From an uncultured Porphyromonadaceae bacterium (lineage in GTDB: Bacteria > Bacteroidota > Bacteroidia > Bacteroidales > Muribaculaceae), in NCBI GenBank assembly GCA_900550395.1, contig URSD01000025.1, forward strand, positions 1-41,480: 41,480 nt of DNA, written 5' to 3'. Positions within the stretch are counted from its first letter, which is position 1, and each line of letters begins with the position of its first letter. The notes beneath the pieces were generated by a model, which saw only the letters and a program-made list of their open reading frames with translations, did not search any database and had not been told where the DNA came from. A program made the position numbers and the translations under genes. Positions 8,011 to 16,715 of this stretch are shown piece after piece.

Positions 8011-10215
8011 TTAAGATTCCTCTCCTATTCCCGTGCGGATGGCGTCGAGTATAAGCGGCAGGTCGGAGAGGTTGAGGCGGTAGGCTGCGAGGGCAGGCAT
8101 GTCGTCGCGGATTGCGCGCTCAAGTGCTGCGAGGTCGCATCCGGCCTCGACGGTGTAGCGTCGGTAAAGCCTTATCGCATCGGCCATCCGGCTTTCGGCC
8201 CAGGCAAGATGACCCATGTTGAGATAGTCCTCGGCAGCAGCTCCGCGAGCCAGGATTTCGCGGTAATAGCCGCGGGCGGCATCGGCGTCGCCGGCCACAA
8301 AAGTGCTCCATGCCAGGGCGCGCAGCAGGCCGGGGTCGGCTGCGGAGACATCGGCGCCTGCGAGCTCGCGCAGCAGCGACGATGCACGGTCGTATTTCCC
8401 GCACTGTATGAGCGTATAGGCCATGCGGCGGCGCACGTCGCTGTCGTCGGGCTTCATGGCGGCAAGACGCTCCAGCACGTTCAGGGCACGTTCAGGCTGT
8501 CCCGATTGCGAGAGGGTGTGAGCCAGGCGGGTGAGAGTCCATGCGTTGGTACCGTCCATGAGGTCGGAGTATCCGTAGTGCTCGGCGGCCTCGGCGTAGC
8601 GGCCCGTCTGCTCCAGGCAGTAGGCCGTTTTCTGGTAGATTTCCGCCGACGGTTCCTCGATGTCGCCAAGCAGCTGGTAGCACTGACGCGCATCGTCCCA
8701 TGCGTGTATCTTGAAAAGCAGTTCGGCTGCGGCGTGCAGCGTGTCGGCGTTGCGCACGGCGCTGTCAAGCAGGTCGATGTCCTGAAGGAATATTCCACGC
8801 GCGAACGGGTCGAAAAACTCCGTGCGCCTGTTGTAGAGCTTGTAGAAACGGTATATGTTCTGCACGTAAGCGCGAACGGCGGCTGTGTTGCCGGCGTCGG
8901 CATTGTCGAGCATTCCGTTCTGCTCCATGGCGTGGCGGTTGCTGTCTATCTGGCGCGCGACTATCTCCCGCTTGTCGGCCGGTGTGGCCTGCAGCGAGAA
9001 CAGAATGGAGAATTTGTCGTTGTCGCACGGCATGGGCATGCGGGTGAGCATGTCGACGAGCGATGCCATCTCTCCTTCAAGCGCGGCTGAAACGTCGCTG
9101 TCGCCTTCATCGAAAGGTGTGAACCAGCCCTGTATCCTGTTGAAGAACGGATAGTTCTTCAGATGCGAGAACGCCCCCATGAATATGTCGGCGCCCTCGG
9201 AGGTCATTTCCGAGAACTCGCGCATACGGTCGTAGAGGCCGGTCTGCCGCATCTTCTCTTCCCATTCGGGATTTATTTCAATCTCGCCGCTGTCGTTTTC
9301 GTCGACTGCGGGGATATTCCTGTTGAAAATATCCTTGCCGAGGCGCATTATGTCGGGCATCATTTCGTCGCGTACCTGACGGGTCACGCGTTCGGTGTCG
9401 CGCGAACGCAGTAACTCAAGGTATACGGAGCGAACGCGCCGCTGCCACAGAGGATGCTCCGAAGCGGCCTTGATGCGGGCGCGCACCGAGTGCGGATGGC
9501 GCCGCCTGCGGTAGCGGAACAGCGCCAGCAGTATCCAGCAGGTGGCGGCCAGGGCTTCGCGCTCGTCGGCGGATGTGTCGAGCACGTCGGCCAGCAGTTC
9601 GAAGCGTGCTGTGTCGTAGAACTCCATCAGCCCCAGGCCTGCGGCTGCAATCAGGCGCATGCGCAGGTTGTGGTCGGCCGCGGAATCGCTTTCCAGCAGG
9701 CTGCGGACTGTGAGGCGGTCGTCGCCGGTCATGGGGAATACGGTCCATATGCGCTCGAAAAGTTCGTTCTCGCAGGCGTTGTTGCGACGTCGCAGTTCCG
9801 CGGCGGCATTGTTTATGTCGAATGTAGCGGCGAGCTGCTCACGGATTTTCTGCCGTTCGGTTGCGGCGTCGGCAATGGTGCGCTCCGGATGCACGCCGAG
9901 CGTGCGCAGCGTGTTGTAGTAGAGGGAGGAGGTGGCTTCGGCCATCATGCGGCGTGTGCAGCGATCCACGATGCGGCGCAGGTCGGCGCGCAGTTCGTCG
10001 TAGCTGTCGCGGCGTCCGGGGTCGCTGGCTCCGTCGGCGAAGTAGCGCAGCATGTAGCGGTAGTGCTCCGCGGCGCGGTCGAGGTCGGAGGTAATGGTGT
10101 AGTCGCGCACGGAGGACGGCAGTGCGCGCACCGTGTCTATGGCTTCGGCGAGACGGCCTGCCTCAATGGCTTTGGCAGCCGATGTCCTGAATCCGTTGAT
10201 TTCTTTGGTTGTCAT
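8011..10215 (-). CDS. Large tetratricopeptide-repeat protein
   Basis: 734 residues, no signal peptide, so probably cytoplasmic. I chose ATG 10215 (MTTKEINGF) because upstream in-frame codons give an Arg/Pro-rich sequence overlapping the neighbouring gene. The N-terminal about 330 residues are helical and highly charged with no family I recognise. The C-terminal half holds several TPR-like helix pairs (for example around AYCLEQTGRYAEAAEHYGYS and NVLERLAAMKPDDSDVRRRM). Such repeats usually scaffold protein complexes. It follows the small membrane protein gene by 31 bases and precedes parE by 61 bases. Function unknown. Conserved uncharacterised TPR proteins like this are common in Bacteroidales. 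Confidence 0.85.
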   Translation of the reverse strand: MTTKEINGFRTSAAKAIEAGRLAEAIDTVRALPSSVRDYTITSDLDRAAEHYRYMLRYFADGASDPGRRDSYDELRADLRRIVDRCTRRMMAEATSSLYYNTLRTLGVHPERTIADAATERQKIREQLAATFDINNAAAELRRRNNACENELFERIWTVFPMTGDDRLTVRSLLESDSAADHNLRMRLIAAAGLGLMEFYDTARFELLADVLDTSADEREALAATCWILLALFRYRRRRHPHSVRARIKAASEHPLWQRRVRSVYLELLRSRDTERVTRQVRDEMMPDIMRLGKDIFNRNIPAVDENDSGEIEINPEWEEKMRQTGLYDRMREFSEMTSEGADIFMGAFSHLKNYPFFNRIQGWFTPFDEGDSDVSAALEGEMASLVDMLTRMPMPCDNDKFSILFSLQATPADKREIVARQIDSNRHAMEQNGMLDNADAGNTAAVRAYVQNIYRFYKLYNRRTEFFDPFARGIFLQDIDLLDSAVRNADTLHAAAELLFKIHAWDDARQCYQLLGDIEEPSAEIYQKTAYCLEQTGRYAEAAEHYGYSDLMDGTNAWTLTRLAHTLSQSGQPERALNVLERLAAMKPDDSDVRRRMAYTLIQCGKYDRASSLLRELAGADVSAADPGLLRALAWSTFVAGDADAARGYYREILARGAAAEDYLNMGHLAWAESRMADAIRLYRRYTVEAGCDLAALERAIRDDMPALAAYRLNLSDLPLILDAIRTGIGEES

Positions 10216-10246
10216 ACAAATGATAATGCAAAGAATGTGCCAAAGT

Positions 10247-10720
10247 TCACGCGGAAACGCGCATAGCACGCACTTCCTGCCACTGCGCGGCGCTGAGAAC
10301 CGATGCAGGGATGCAGGCGCTGCGGCCGTCGCGCATCTCAATGGCTACGGTGCGTCCGTCGTCGGTGATGTTTTTCACGTCGCTCCATTCTACCGATTGC
10401 GGCGCTACCGGCGGATAACCATCGCGCGGAGTGTAGACGGTGCGGATGCCGTCGTCGGTGAATTCCATGCGGTGGGGCTGCGAGGCGCGCACGGCGTCGG
10501 GAGCCAGCGCCGCGTTCATCCACACGAATCCGAGAGCCATGGGCCAGATTATGAACACCACCATCAGCGCTACTACAAGGAAGCGCCAGTCGGCCATGCC
10601 GGCAATGGCAAGCGCCGCTACCGGCAGCGCAAGAAAAAACCGTCGCCTCCACAGCCACAGCCGCGCGAGGCGCGCGGCTGTGGCCGAGGGTGCGACGGTA
10701 AACTCGTCGGTAGAAATCAT
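10247..10720 (-). CDS. Small membrane protein, YcxB-like
   Basis: 157 residues. An Arg-rich N-terminal segment is followed by two adjacent membrane segments (about 28-46 and 48-70), then a soluble C-terminal domain (about 80-157) with EFTDDGIRTVYTPRDG and a final WQEVRAM. This layout, two transmembrane helices followed by a PH-like beta domain, matches YcxB-like proteins, whose role is unknown. The start codon overlaps the stop of the M3 peptidase gene (TGATG), so its translation is probably coupled to it. Confidence 0.7.
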   Translation of the reverse strand: MISTDEFTVAPSATAARLARLWLWRRRFFLALPVAALAIAGMADWRFLVVALMVVFIIWPMALGFVWMNAALAPDAVRASQPHRMEFTDDGIRTVYTPRDGYPPVAPQSVEWSDVKNITDDGRTVAIEMRDGRSACIPASVLSAAQWQEVRAMRVSA

Positions 10721-12834
10721 CAGTCCTTCTGAGGCAGTGCCACGCCGGCTTTGATGCCGTCACGCTTCAGCAGCGCATCGATGTCGGCATCGTGGCCGCG
10801 GAAGCGACGGTAGAGTATGGCGGGGTTTTCGGTTCCGCCGCGCATCAGGATGTTGGTGCGGAAGGCGTCGGCAGTCTTGCGGTCGAAGATTCCGTTCCCC
10901 TTGAATGCTGCGAAGGCGTCGGCGTCGAGCACTTCGGCCCACTTGTAGCTGTAGTAGCCGGCGGCGTATCCGCCTGCGAAGATGTGGCTGAACTGGGGCG
11001 ATATGAGCGAGCCTTCCACGGGCTCGAAGATCTGTACCTGCTCCACGGCGGCATTCTCGAAAGCGGCTACGTCGTCGACGGGCTTGTCGATGGTGTGCCA
11101 TGCCATGTCGAGGTAGCCGAATGTCAGCTGGCGCATGCAGGCGTAAGCCGCGCCGAACTGTGCGCTTGCCACGAGGCCGTCCACAAGTTCCTGCGGGATG
11201 GGGGCACCGGTCTGGTAGTGGCGGGCGAAGCCGTCGAGGAACTCACGCTCGGTCAGGTAGTTCTCGTTGAACTGCGAGGGCAGCTCCACGAAGTCGCGGT
11301 AGACGCTTGTGCCGCTGAGCGAGCTGTAGTTCACCTCGCTGAGCAGGCCGTGCAGGGCGTGGCCGAACTCATGCAGGAAAGTCTCAACTTCGTAGGGTGT
11401 CAGCAGCGAGGGCGTGTCGCCTGTGGGTTTGGTGAAGTTCATGACGATGCTGACCTGCGGACGCTCGTCGACGCCGTCGGCCGTCACCTGCTGGTCGCGG
11501 AATCCGGTCATCCATGCTCCGGGGCGCTTGCTGGCGCGGGGGAAGAAGTCGGTGTAGAGCACGCCGATGAATTTGCCGTCGGGACCCGTGACGTCGAATG
11601 CCTTTACGTCGGGATGGTAAACCTCTATGCTGTCGTTCTGCTTGAACTGGAGGCCGTAGAGCTTCGTGGCGAGGCCGAATACGCCCTCAATCACGTTGTT
11701 AAGCTCGAAGTAAGGACGCAGGGCCTCTTCGTCGAAGCTGTATCTCTCGGTCTTGAGCTTGTTGGAGTAGTAGCTGTAGTCCCAGGGCTTGATGTCGACC
11801 TTCCGGCCTTCGAGCTTAGACGCGTAGGCTGTGATCTCTTCCATCTCCTTGCGCAGGGCCGGCTTGTAGGCGTCGCGCAGGCGGTCGAGGAGATTGTATA
11901 CGCCCTCCGGATTCTGCGCCATGGTGCGCTGCAGCGAGTGCGATGCGTAATTGGACGCGCCCAGGAGCCGGGCCAGCTGCATGCGCAGCTCGGCGATGCG
12001 GCGGAGCACGCCGGTGTTGTCGTATTCTCCCTTGGTGTTGCGGCCGGTGTAGAGGCGGTACATGCGCTCGCGCAGGTCGCGGCGGGTGGAGTATTTCATG
12101 AACGCCATGTACACGGGCTGGTCGAGGGTGAAGAGGAATTCGCCCTTGCGATCCTTGGCGGCAGCAGCTTCGGCAGCAGCCTTCACGCTGCTTTCGGGCA
12201 GGCCGTCCAGGTCGTCGGCCGTAAGCCAAATCTCGTAGGTGGGCAACTCTTTCTGTACGTTCTGGCCGAAGCGGGTGGTGAGTTCCGAAAGCTCGGCGGT
12301 GATTTTGCGGAACGTCTCGCGGTCGTCGCCCTCGAGGGCGGCGCCGCTGAGGGCGAAGGAGTCGTAGGTGTTCTGCAACAGTGTCTTCTGCTCCGGAGTG
12401 AGGTCGTACTGGTCGCGGTGGTCGTAGACATACTTCACGCGCTTCCACAGCTCCTCGTTGAGGATGATGCCGGTGGAGAACTCCGAGAGCTTGCGCGAGG
12501 CCTCGATGCTGAGGTTCATCATCTCGTCGTTCGCATCGGCCGAGAGGAGGGGGAAGAATACGTTTAGCACACGGTTGAGCTCGCGGCCGTTGCGCTCCAA
12601 CGCCACGATGGTGTTGTCGAAGTCGGGCACGCTGCGCTGCCTGGTGATGGCGTCGATCTCAAGCTGCGCCTGCTCGATGCCGCGGTCAATGGCCGGCATC
12701 CAGTGGCTGTCGTTTATCTGTGAGAACGGCGCTGTCTCGTGAGCGCCCTTGAATTCGCTGAAGAATGGATTCTGTGCTGTGGTCATGAGGCAGGTTGACG
12801 TAAGCAAGGTTAATGGTATCAAAAATCTTTTCAT
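10720..12834 (-). CDS. M3 family zinc metallopeptidase (Dcp/oligopeptidase type), secreted
   Basis: 704 residues. The zinc motif HEFGH is seen in VETFLHEFGHALHGLLSEV, and the downstream Tyr-rich region (GGYAAGYYSYKWAEVLD) is typical of the thimet/Dcp family. It hydrolyses short peptides, often removing C-terminal dipeptides. A signal peptide (MKRFLIPLTLLTSTCLMTTAQ) places it in the periplasm, unlike cytoplasmic E. coli Dcp. ATG 12834 is preferred over an upstream in-frame start at 12891 because it begins the signal peptide. Length agrees with the family (about 680-720). It is the first gene of a run with the YcxB-like and TPR genes, and is divergent from the surface-sugar operon. Confidence 0.93.
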   Translation of the reverse strand: MKRFLIPLTLLTSTCLMTTAQNPFFSEFKGAHETAPFSQINDSHWMPAIDRGIEQAQLEIDAITRQRSVPDFDNTIVALERNGRELNRVLNVFFPLLSADANDEMMNLSIEASRKLSEFSTGIILNEELWKRVKYVYDHRDQYDLTPEQKTLLQNTYDSFALSGAALEGDDRETFRKITAELSELTTRFGQNVQKELPTYEIWLTADDLDGLPESSVKAAAEAAAAKDRKGEFLFTLDQPVYMAFMKYSTRRDLRERMYRLYTGRNTKGEYDNTGVLRRIAELRMQLARLLGASNYASHSLQRTMAQNPEGVYNLLDRLRDAYKPALRKEMEEITAYASKLEGRKVDIKPWDYSYYSNKLKTERYSFDEEALRPYFELNNVIEGVFGLATKLYGLQFKQNDSIEVYHPDVKAFDVTGPDGKFIGVLYTDFFPRASKRPGAWMTGFRDQQVTADGVDERPQVSIVMNFTKPTGDTPSLLTPYEVETFLHEFGHALHGLLSEVNYSSLSGTSVYRDFVELPSQFNENYLTEREFLDGFARHYQTGAPIPQELVDGLVASAQFGAAYACMRQLTFGYLDMAWHTIDKPVDDVAAFENAAVEQVQIFEPVEGSLISPQFSHIFAGGYAAGYYSYKWAEVLDADAFAAFKGNGIFDRKTADAFRTNILMRGGTENPAILYRRFRGHDADIDALLKRDGIKAGVALPQKD

Positions 12835-12858
12835 TGCTGTTTTTGTGATATTCTGATA

Positions 12859-12866
12859 CAAAATTA
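12859..12866 (-). promoter_or_regulatory. -7 box for the M3 peptidase gene
   Basis: The minus strand reads TAATTTTG, a match to TAnnTTTG, 24 bases upstream of the ATG at 12834. The 86-base divergent gap must also carry the promoter of the sugar operon. Confidence 0.45.
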
Positions 12867-12908
12867 CTGAAAATCGCGGTAAATGACACATCTGTTAAAT
12901 ATTTTTTG

Positions 12909-12917
12909 TAATTTCGC
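12909..12917 (+). promoter_or_regulatory. Weak -7-like box before the sugar operon
   Basis: TAATTTCGC differs by one base from TAnnTTTGC and sits only 4 bases before ATG 12921. Transcripts would then be nearly leaderless. The T-rich stretch 12897-12908 precedes it. Confidence 0.25.
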
Positions 12918-12920
12918 TTT

Positions 12921-13328
12921 ATGAACAATGAAGCATGTATCATCCAGCTGCCTAAATTCTGCGATAGCCGCGGCAATCTGTCGGTCATAGAGCAGGGGAG
13001 CGCGTTGCCTTTCGAGATAGCGCGCACCTACTGGATTTATGATGTGCCCGGCGGAGAACGACGCGGCGGCCACGCATACATCCGCAACCGCGAGCTGATG
13101 GTCGCGCTCAGCGGCAGCTTTGAGGTGCTTGTGGACGACGGACTCGGCAACAGCCGCACTTTCCGGCTCAGCCGCAGCTATTACGGACTGTATGTCCCGG
13201 CGGGCCTTTGGCGTGAGATGCGGGATTTCAGTACCAACGCCGTCGCCATGATACTTGCTTCCGAGCCTTACGACAGGGCCGACTATATCGAGAACTTCCG
13301 CCAATTCAGACAGTATGCAAGAGAATAA
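12921..13328 (+). CDS. FdtA/QdtA-like sugar 3,4-ketoisomerase, first paralogue
   Basis: 135-residue cupin protein of the WxcM-like/FdtA family. Family members isomerise dTDP-4-keto-6-deoxyglucose to the 3-keto form on the way to 3-amino-3,6-dideoxy sugars. The family outline is clear: CDSRGNLSVIE near residue 14, RTYWIYDVPGGERRGG, VDDG and the C-terminal ASEPYDRADYIENFRQF. The usual HAH active-site pair (His49/His51 in Aneurinibacillus FdtA) is HAY here (His51, Tyr53), so one histidine is missing and activity is in doubt. It heads an eight-gene operon and overlaps the next gene, a second FdtA-like protein, by 14 bases. No dTDP-glucose synthesis genes are present in the window. Confidence 0.85.
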   Translation: MNNEACIIQLPKFCDSRGNLSVIEQGSALPFEIARTYWIYDVPGGERRGGHAYIRNRELMVALSGSFEVLVDDGLGNSRTFRLSRSYYGLYVPAGLWREMRDFSTNAVAMILASEPYDRADYIENFRQFRQYARE

Positions 13329-13752
13329 GCCGGTAAGCGTCCATGACTGCGGTCTCCTTGAGCTGGACCGCCATCACAGCCGCCGCAAGGGCGACCTGTC
13401 GGTGGTGCAGAACGGCGACGGGCTGCCTTTCGACGTGCGCCGCGTGTTCTATCTCTATGATGTTCCGGCCGGAAGCGCCCGCGGAGGCCATGCCCATTAC
13501 CGTACGGCGCAGATGATTGTGGCCGTGTCGGGCAGTTTCAGTCTGCTGCTTGATGACGGAACCATGAAGCGTACCGTAGTTCTCAACCGCCCATTCCTCG
13601 CTGTGCATGTGCCTGCCGGCATATGGAACGAACTGTACGATTTCTCGTCGGGAGCCGTGGCGCTTGTGCTGGCCTCCGATGCTTTCGACGAGGCGGACTA
13701 TATACGCGACTACCGGGCTTTCAGGCGTTATCGCGCCTCCTTGCAGCCATGA
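13315..13752 (+). CDS. FdtA/QdtA-like sugar 3,4-ketoisomerase, second paralogue
   Basis: 145 residues, same cupin family as the preceding gene and clearly a tandem paralogue (shared YDVP, GGHA, VSGSF, DDG and ADYIR blocks). Here the HAH pair is intact (His59, His61), but the DSRG motif near the N-terminus is altered to SRRKG. It may act on a nucleotide-linked 4-keto-6-deoxy sugar, possibly with its neighbour, since FdtA-type enzymes are dimers. ATG 13315 lies inside the end of the first gene and starts at a sensible family N-terminus. The stop overlaps the acyltransferase ATG by 4 bases. Confidence 0.85.
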   Translation: MQENKPVSVHDCGLLELDRHHSRRKGDLSVVQNGDGLPFDVRRVFYLYDVPAGSARGGHAHYRTAQMIVAVSGSFSLLLDDGTMKRTVVLNRPFLAVHVPAGIWNELYDFSSGAVALVLASDAFDEADYIRDYRAFRRYRASLQP

Positions 13753-14717
13753 ACGGCTCCATTCAGGCCCTGCGGGCCGTGTTCATTCTGATGATTTTCC
13801 TCAGTCACTTCCCGTTCGGGGAGTCGGTGGATATGTCGTTTATGGGCGACTGTGGCGTCAGCATGTTCATGATGCTCAGCGGCTACACCATGATGCTGGC
13901 CTACGGCGGACGTGCTTCTGCTGCGGGAGGCATTGAGTGGATTCCTTTCATGCGCCGGCGCGTGGCCCGCATATACCCCGTGCATCTGCTGTGCTTTACC
14001 GTGTGCTCGATATGGGGCGGCGGACTGCTTGCCGCCGTAGCGGGATTGCTGCTCTTGCAGAGCTGGGCCCCGGATGCCGGAGTGTTTTTCTCCTACAATG
14101 CGCCGTCATGGTTTCTCAGCTCGCTGCTGCTGTGCTACGCATTGTTCCCGGCTTTGTCGCGTGTGGCCGTCTCGCGTCCTAAAGAGTTCGGATTTCTTTT
14201 GCTCGGGATTGTCGCGGTGTATCTGCCGGTGGCTGCGCTACTGCCTGAACGGCTCGATTTGTTCGGGCTGTACATCTGGCCTCCGGCCCGTCTGATAGAT
14301 TTCATGATCGGCATGTGGCTGTATGTGGCCGGGCCGAGGCTTGGCGGCACATGGTGGCGTGGGGGAGCCGTGGCGCTTTTCGCTGCGGCCTGCGTGCTTT
14401 GGTTTTATTCGTCCGAATGGCTGCGGCTGGCTATGCTGTGGTACGTCCCGTCAGCAGCCGTTATAGCCGCATTTGCCGGTAACGGTGCTACCGGCGCATG
14501 GGCGCCTGCGGCACTCGTGTGGCTGGGCAATTCAAGTTATGGCTTCTATATGATTCATTATTTCTGCATCGGGGTATGGCGTCGAGCCGCAGAACGTTTC
14601 GGCATGGATGCCGGCTCATTCGTAGGGTTGCTACTGACTCTTTCCGCAGCCGTTATCTTGGGATATATGATAGAAAAATGGTCGCGGGCGTTCCGTCCTT
14701 CCGGGAATAATGCGTAA
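13749..14717 (+). CDS. Membrane acyltransferase (Acyltransferase_3/OafA type)
   Basis: 322 residues, about ten hydrophobic segments. The N-terminal QALRAVFILMIFLSH block carries the conserved R and the catalytic H of the family, followed by DCGVSMFMMLSGY and RRRVARIYP. The C-terminal GNSSYGFYMIHY is also typical. Such enzymes transfer acyl groups, often acetyl, to surface sugars at the inner membrane. It is slightly short for the family (usually 330-380). ATGA overlap with the second ketoisomerase gene ties it to the operon. Its acceptor is probably the glycan built by this locus (inference). Confidence 0.88.
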   Translation: MNGSIQALRAVFILMIFLSHFPFGESVDMSFMGDCGVSMFMMLSGYTMMLAYGGRASAAGGIEWIPFMRRRVARIYPVHLLCFTVCSIWGGGLLAAVAGLLLLQSWAPDAGVFFSYNAPSWFLSSLLLCYALFPALSRVAVSRPKEFGFLLLGIVAVYLPVAALLPERLDLFGLYIWPPARLIDFMIGMWLYVAGPRLGGTWWRGGAVALFAAACVLWFYSSEWLRLAMLWYVPSAAVIAAFAGNGATGAWAPAALVWLGNSSYGFYMIHYFCIGVWRRAAERFGMDAGSFVGLLLTLSAAVILGYMIEKWSRAFRPSGNNA

Positions 14718-14722
14718 CTTTG
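14715..14722 (+). promoter_or_regulatory. Possible internal -7 box upstream of wzi-like gene
   Basis: TAACTTTG matches TAnnTTTG and overlaps the acyltransferase stop codon. It lies 10 bases before the Wzi ATG. No clear -33 element is seen, so an internal promoter is only a possibility. Confidence 0.3.
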
Positions 14723-14732
14723 AGGCGTAATT

Positions 14733-16256
14733 ATGAACAGGATATTAAAAACCATAGCACTCTGTGTATTGTCTGCCCCGGCGCTGCATGCCGCGCCGCC
14801 CGCGTTGCAATACTCGGCAGAGTTCGTCGGCGCGACTTCCACCGGCTATTTTGCGCCCTATATGCTTGCCGCAGGTCGTAATGGCCTGCTGTCGCGCAAG
14901 AATACGGCGTTGCTGGATGTGGCCGCGTCGAAAGCCCTCGACGAGAGCAGGCGTTTCTCATGGGGCGCCGGAGTGGAGCTTGCCGCAGGTTATTCCTCCG
15001 CTACGACGTATGAGCGCTACGATGCCGCTACGGCTACGTGGGGGACACATTCGCAGCGTCCGGCGGCCTTGTACGTGCAGCAACTGTATGCCACTGCCAA
15101 ATATCGTCGTGTATTTCTGACCGTGGGGCAGAAGAGTCCTCGCTCCTACCTCAGCGACGACCTCACGGCTGCCGGCGATTTCGTCCGTAGTTCCAACGCC
15201 CGAGGCATACCGGGTTTCGAGGCCGGCTTCCTTGATTTTGTCGACATACCTCTTACAAAAGGATGGGTGCAGATAGACGGTGTGCTCGCCTACGGAAAAT
15301 TCACCGACGACAGTTTCCGCCGCGGCCAGTTCAATTACTATAACGATATTCTTGCCACCGGTCTGTATTACACTTACAAGCGTTGCCATCTGCGCACGAA
15401 TCCGGCTAAGCCGTTCAGCGTGACGGTGGGAGTGCAGGGCGCCGGCCAGTTCGGCGGCCGCACGGTGCGCTATGAGCAGGGCCGTATAACCAAAGAGGAA
15501 CACCGAGGCTTCCGATTCAAGGACGCATGGGACATGATGCTGCCCGTCCACAACGGCGGGGAAGGGTGGTTCACCGGCAACTCGCTGGGCTCCTTCGACG
15601 TGATGCTCCGCTACCGCTTCCGCGATGGCTCGGAGGTCAAAGCATACCTTCAGAATCCGTGGGAAGACGGGTCGGGAATGGCAAAACTCAACGGCTGGGA
15701 CGGCATATGGGGTATAAACTACCGCCGCCCGGGACGTCATGCGCTGATGTCGGCGACGCTCGAATATCTGGACTTTACAAATGAAAGCGGTCATGTGCAC
15801 TGGGCTCCGGGCGATTATCCCGGCACCACTGTCACAAGTCGCGCCACCGGTGCCGACGATTATTATAACAACGACGTCTACGGCGCCTATGCCAACTACG
15901 GCATGGCAATAGGCACACCGTTCCTCATGGCGCCCGTCTACAACCGCGACGGCGTGCCTCTTTTTGCACACAATATGGCGCGCGGCGTCCATGCCGGTGC
16001 TGCAGGAGCCATAGGCGACGACATCGACTGGCGCGCTGCGTTTAGCTATCAGAAAGCGTGGGGACAGGGACGCGTGCCGCAGGCGCATCCGCTTCACAAC
16101 ATTTCGTTTATGGCCGAGGCCGTATGGCGTGCCGACCGGCTGCTGCCGGGCCTATGCCTGACAGCGCAACTGGGCATGGACTGCGGGTCGCTGCGCGGCG
16201 ACACGTTCGGCGCCCTTATTGGCATCCGCTACGGCGGCAATCTGTTTGAGAAATGA
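14733..16256 (+). CDS. Wzi-family capsule assembly outer membrane protein
   Basis: 507 residues with signal peptide MNRILKTIALCVLSAPALHA. The remainder is rich in amphipathic beta strands (for example WVQIDGVLAYGKFTDD, GIWGINYRRPGRHALMSATL), which fits the 18-strand Wzi barrel. In E. coli Wzi binds capsular polysaccharide at the cell surface. The Bacteroidetes family version is similar in length. It sits among sugar-modifying genes, which supports a role in attaching or displaying the glycan made here. The stop overlaps the small lipoprotein ATG by 4 bases. Confidence 0.88.
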   Translation: MNRILKTIALCVLSAPALHAAPPALQYSAEFVGATSTGYFAPYMLAAGRNGLLSRKNTALLDVAASKALDESRRFSWGAGVELAAGYSSATTYERYDAATATWGTHSQRPAALYVQQLYATAKYRRVFLTVGQKSPRSYLSDDLTAAGDFVRSSNARGIPGFEAGFLDFVDIPLTKGWVQIDGVLAYGKFTDDSFRRGQFNYYNDILATGLYYTYKRCHLRTNPAKPFSVTVGVQGAGQFGGRTVRYEQGRITKEEHRGFRFKDAWDMMLPVHNGGEGWFTGNSLGSFDVMLRYRFRDGSEVKAYLQNPWEDGSGMAKLNGWDGIWGINYRRPGRHALMSATLEYLDFTNESGHVHWAPGDYPGTTVTSRATGADDYYNNDVYGAYANYGMAIGTPFLMAPVYNRDGVPLFAHNMARGVHAGAAGAIGDDIDWRAAFSYQKAWGQGRVPQAHPLHNISFMAEAVWRADRLLPGLCLTAQLGMDCGSLRGDTFGALIGIRYGGNLFEK

Positions 16257-16714
16257 AAAAGTCATACAATATACTTCTCGCCTTCGTCGCCATGCTGCTG
16301 ACGTGCGCGTGCACTCACAACAACGGCGACATCGGTCCGCTGTTCGGCACTTGGGCGCTCGACTGCATGAGCATCGACGGTGAGCCGCAGCCGCAGCCGG
16401 AGGATGTGCAGTCATTCCTGCTGTTTCAATCGAACGTGGTGAAGGCTGAGCGCTTCGACAGCCGCAACACACTGCTCAACTACCATGTGGGCACCTGGGA
16501 ACGCGACGGCGACAGGCTCGACCTTGATTTCAACCACCGCGACGATGCAAACGAGCCTGGCACGGGAATCTACAGCGCGCCTGAATGGCTTCACTTCACC
16601 GACCGCGGCATAACGCAGCTCACTATCGTCAAGCTTCACTCCGGACGCATGGAGCTGAGGCAGACAACCCCTGCCGGCCAAACTATTACTTACGACCTCC
16701 ACAAGACTCACTGA
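16253..16714 (+). CDS. Small lipocalin-like lipoprotein
   Basis: 153 residues. Signal peptide with lipobox LTCAC (about residues 16-20), so a lipid-anchored envelope protein. The mature part begins with GPLFGTWALDCMSIDGEP and has GTWERDGDRLDLDF and a final LRQ-rich strand, the layout of Bacteroidetes lipocalin-like proteins that form a small beta barrel. The ligand is unknown. Translational coupling to the Wzi gene (ATGA overlap) suggests that it partners with Wzi or the glycan (inference). LegB starts 1 base after its stop. Confidence 0.75.
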   Translation: MKKSYNILLAFVAMLLTCACTHNNGDIGPLFGTWALDCMSIDGEPQPQPEDVQSFLLFQSNVVKAERFDSRNTLLNYHVGTWERDGDRLDLDFNHRDDANEPGTGIYSAPEWLHFTDRGITQLTIVKLHSGRMELRQTTPAGQTITYDLHKTH

Positions 16715-16715
16715 T

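Noticed and set aside
6732..8054. 440-codon plus-strand frame across parE
   Set aside because: It lies antisense to a clearly conserved parE whose motifs are intact, so it is a GC-driven shadow.
14958..16097. 379-codon frame antisense to the Wzi gene
   Set aside because: The Wzi barrel sequence with its signal peptide is convincing on the plus strand. The antisense product shows no domain.
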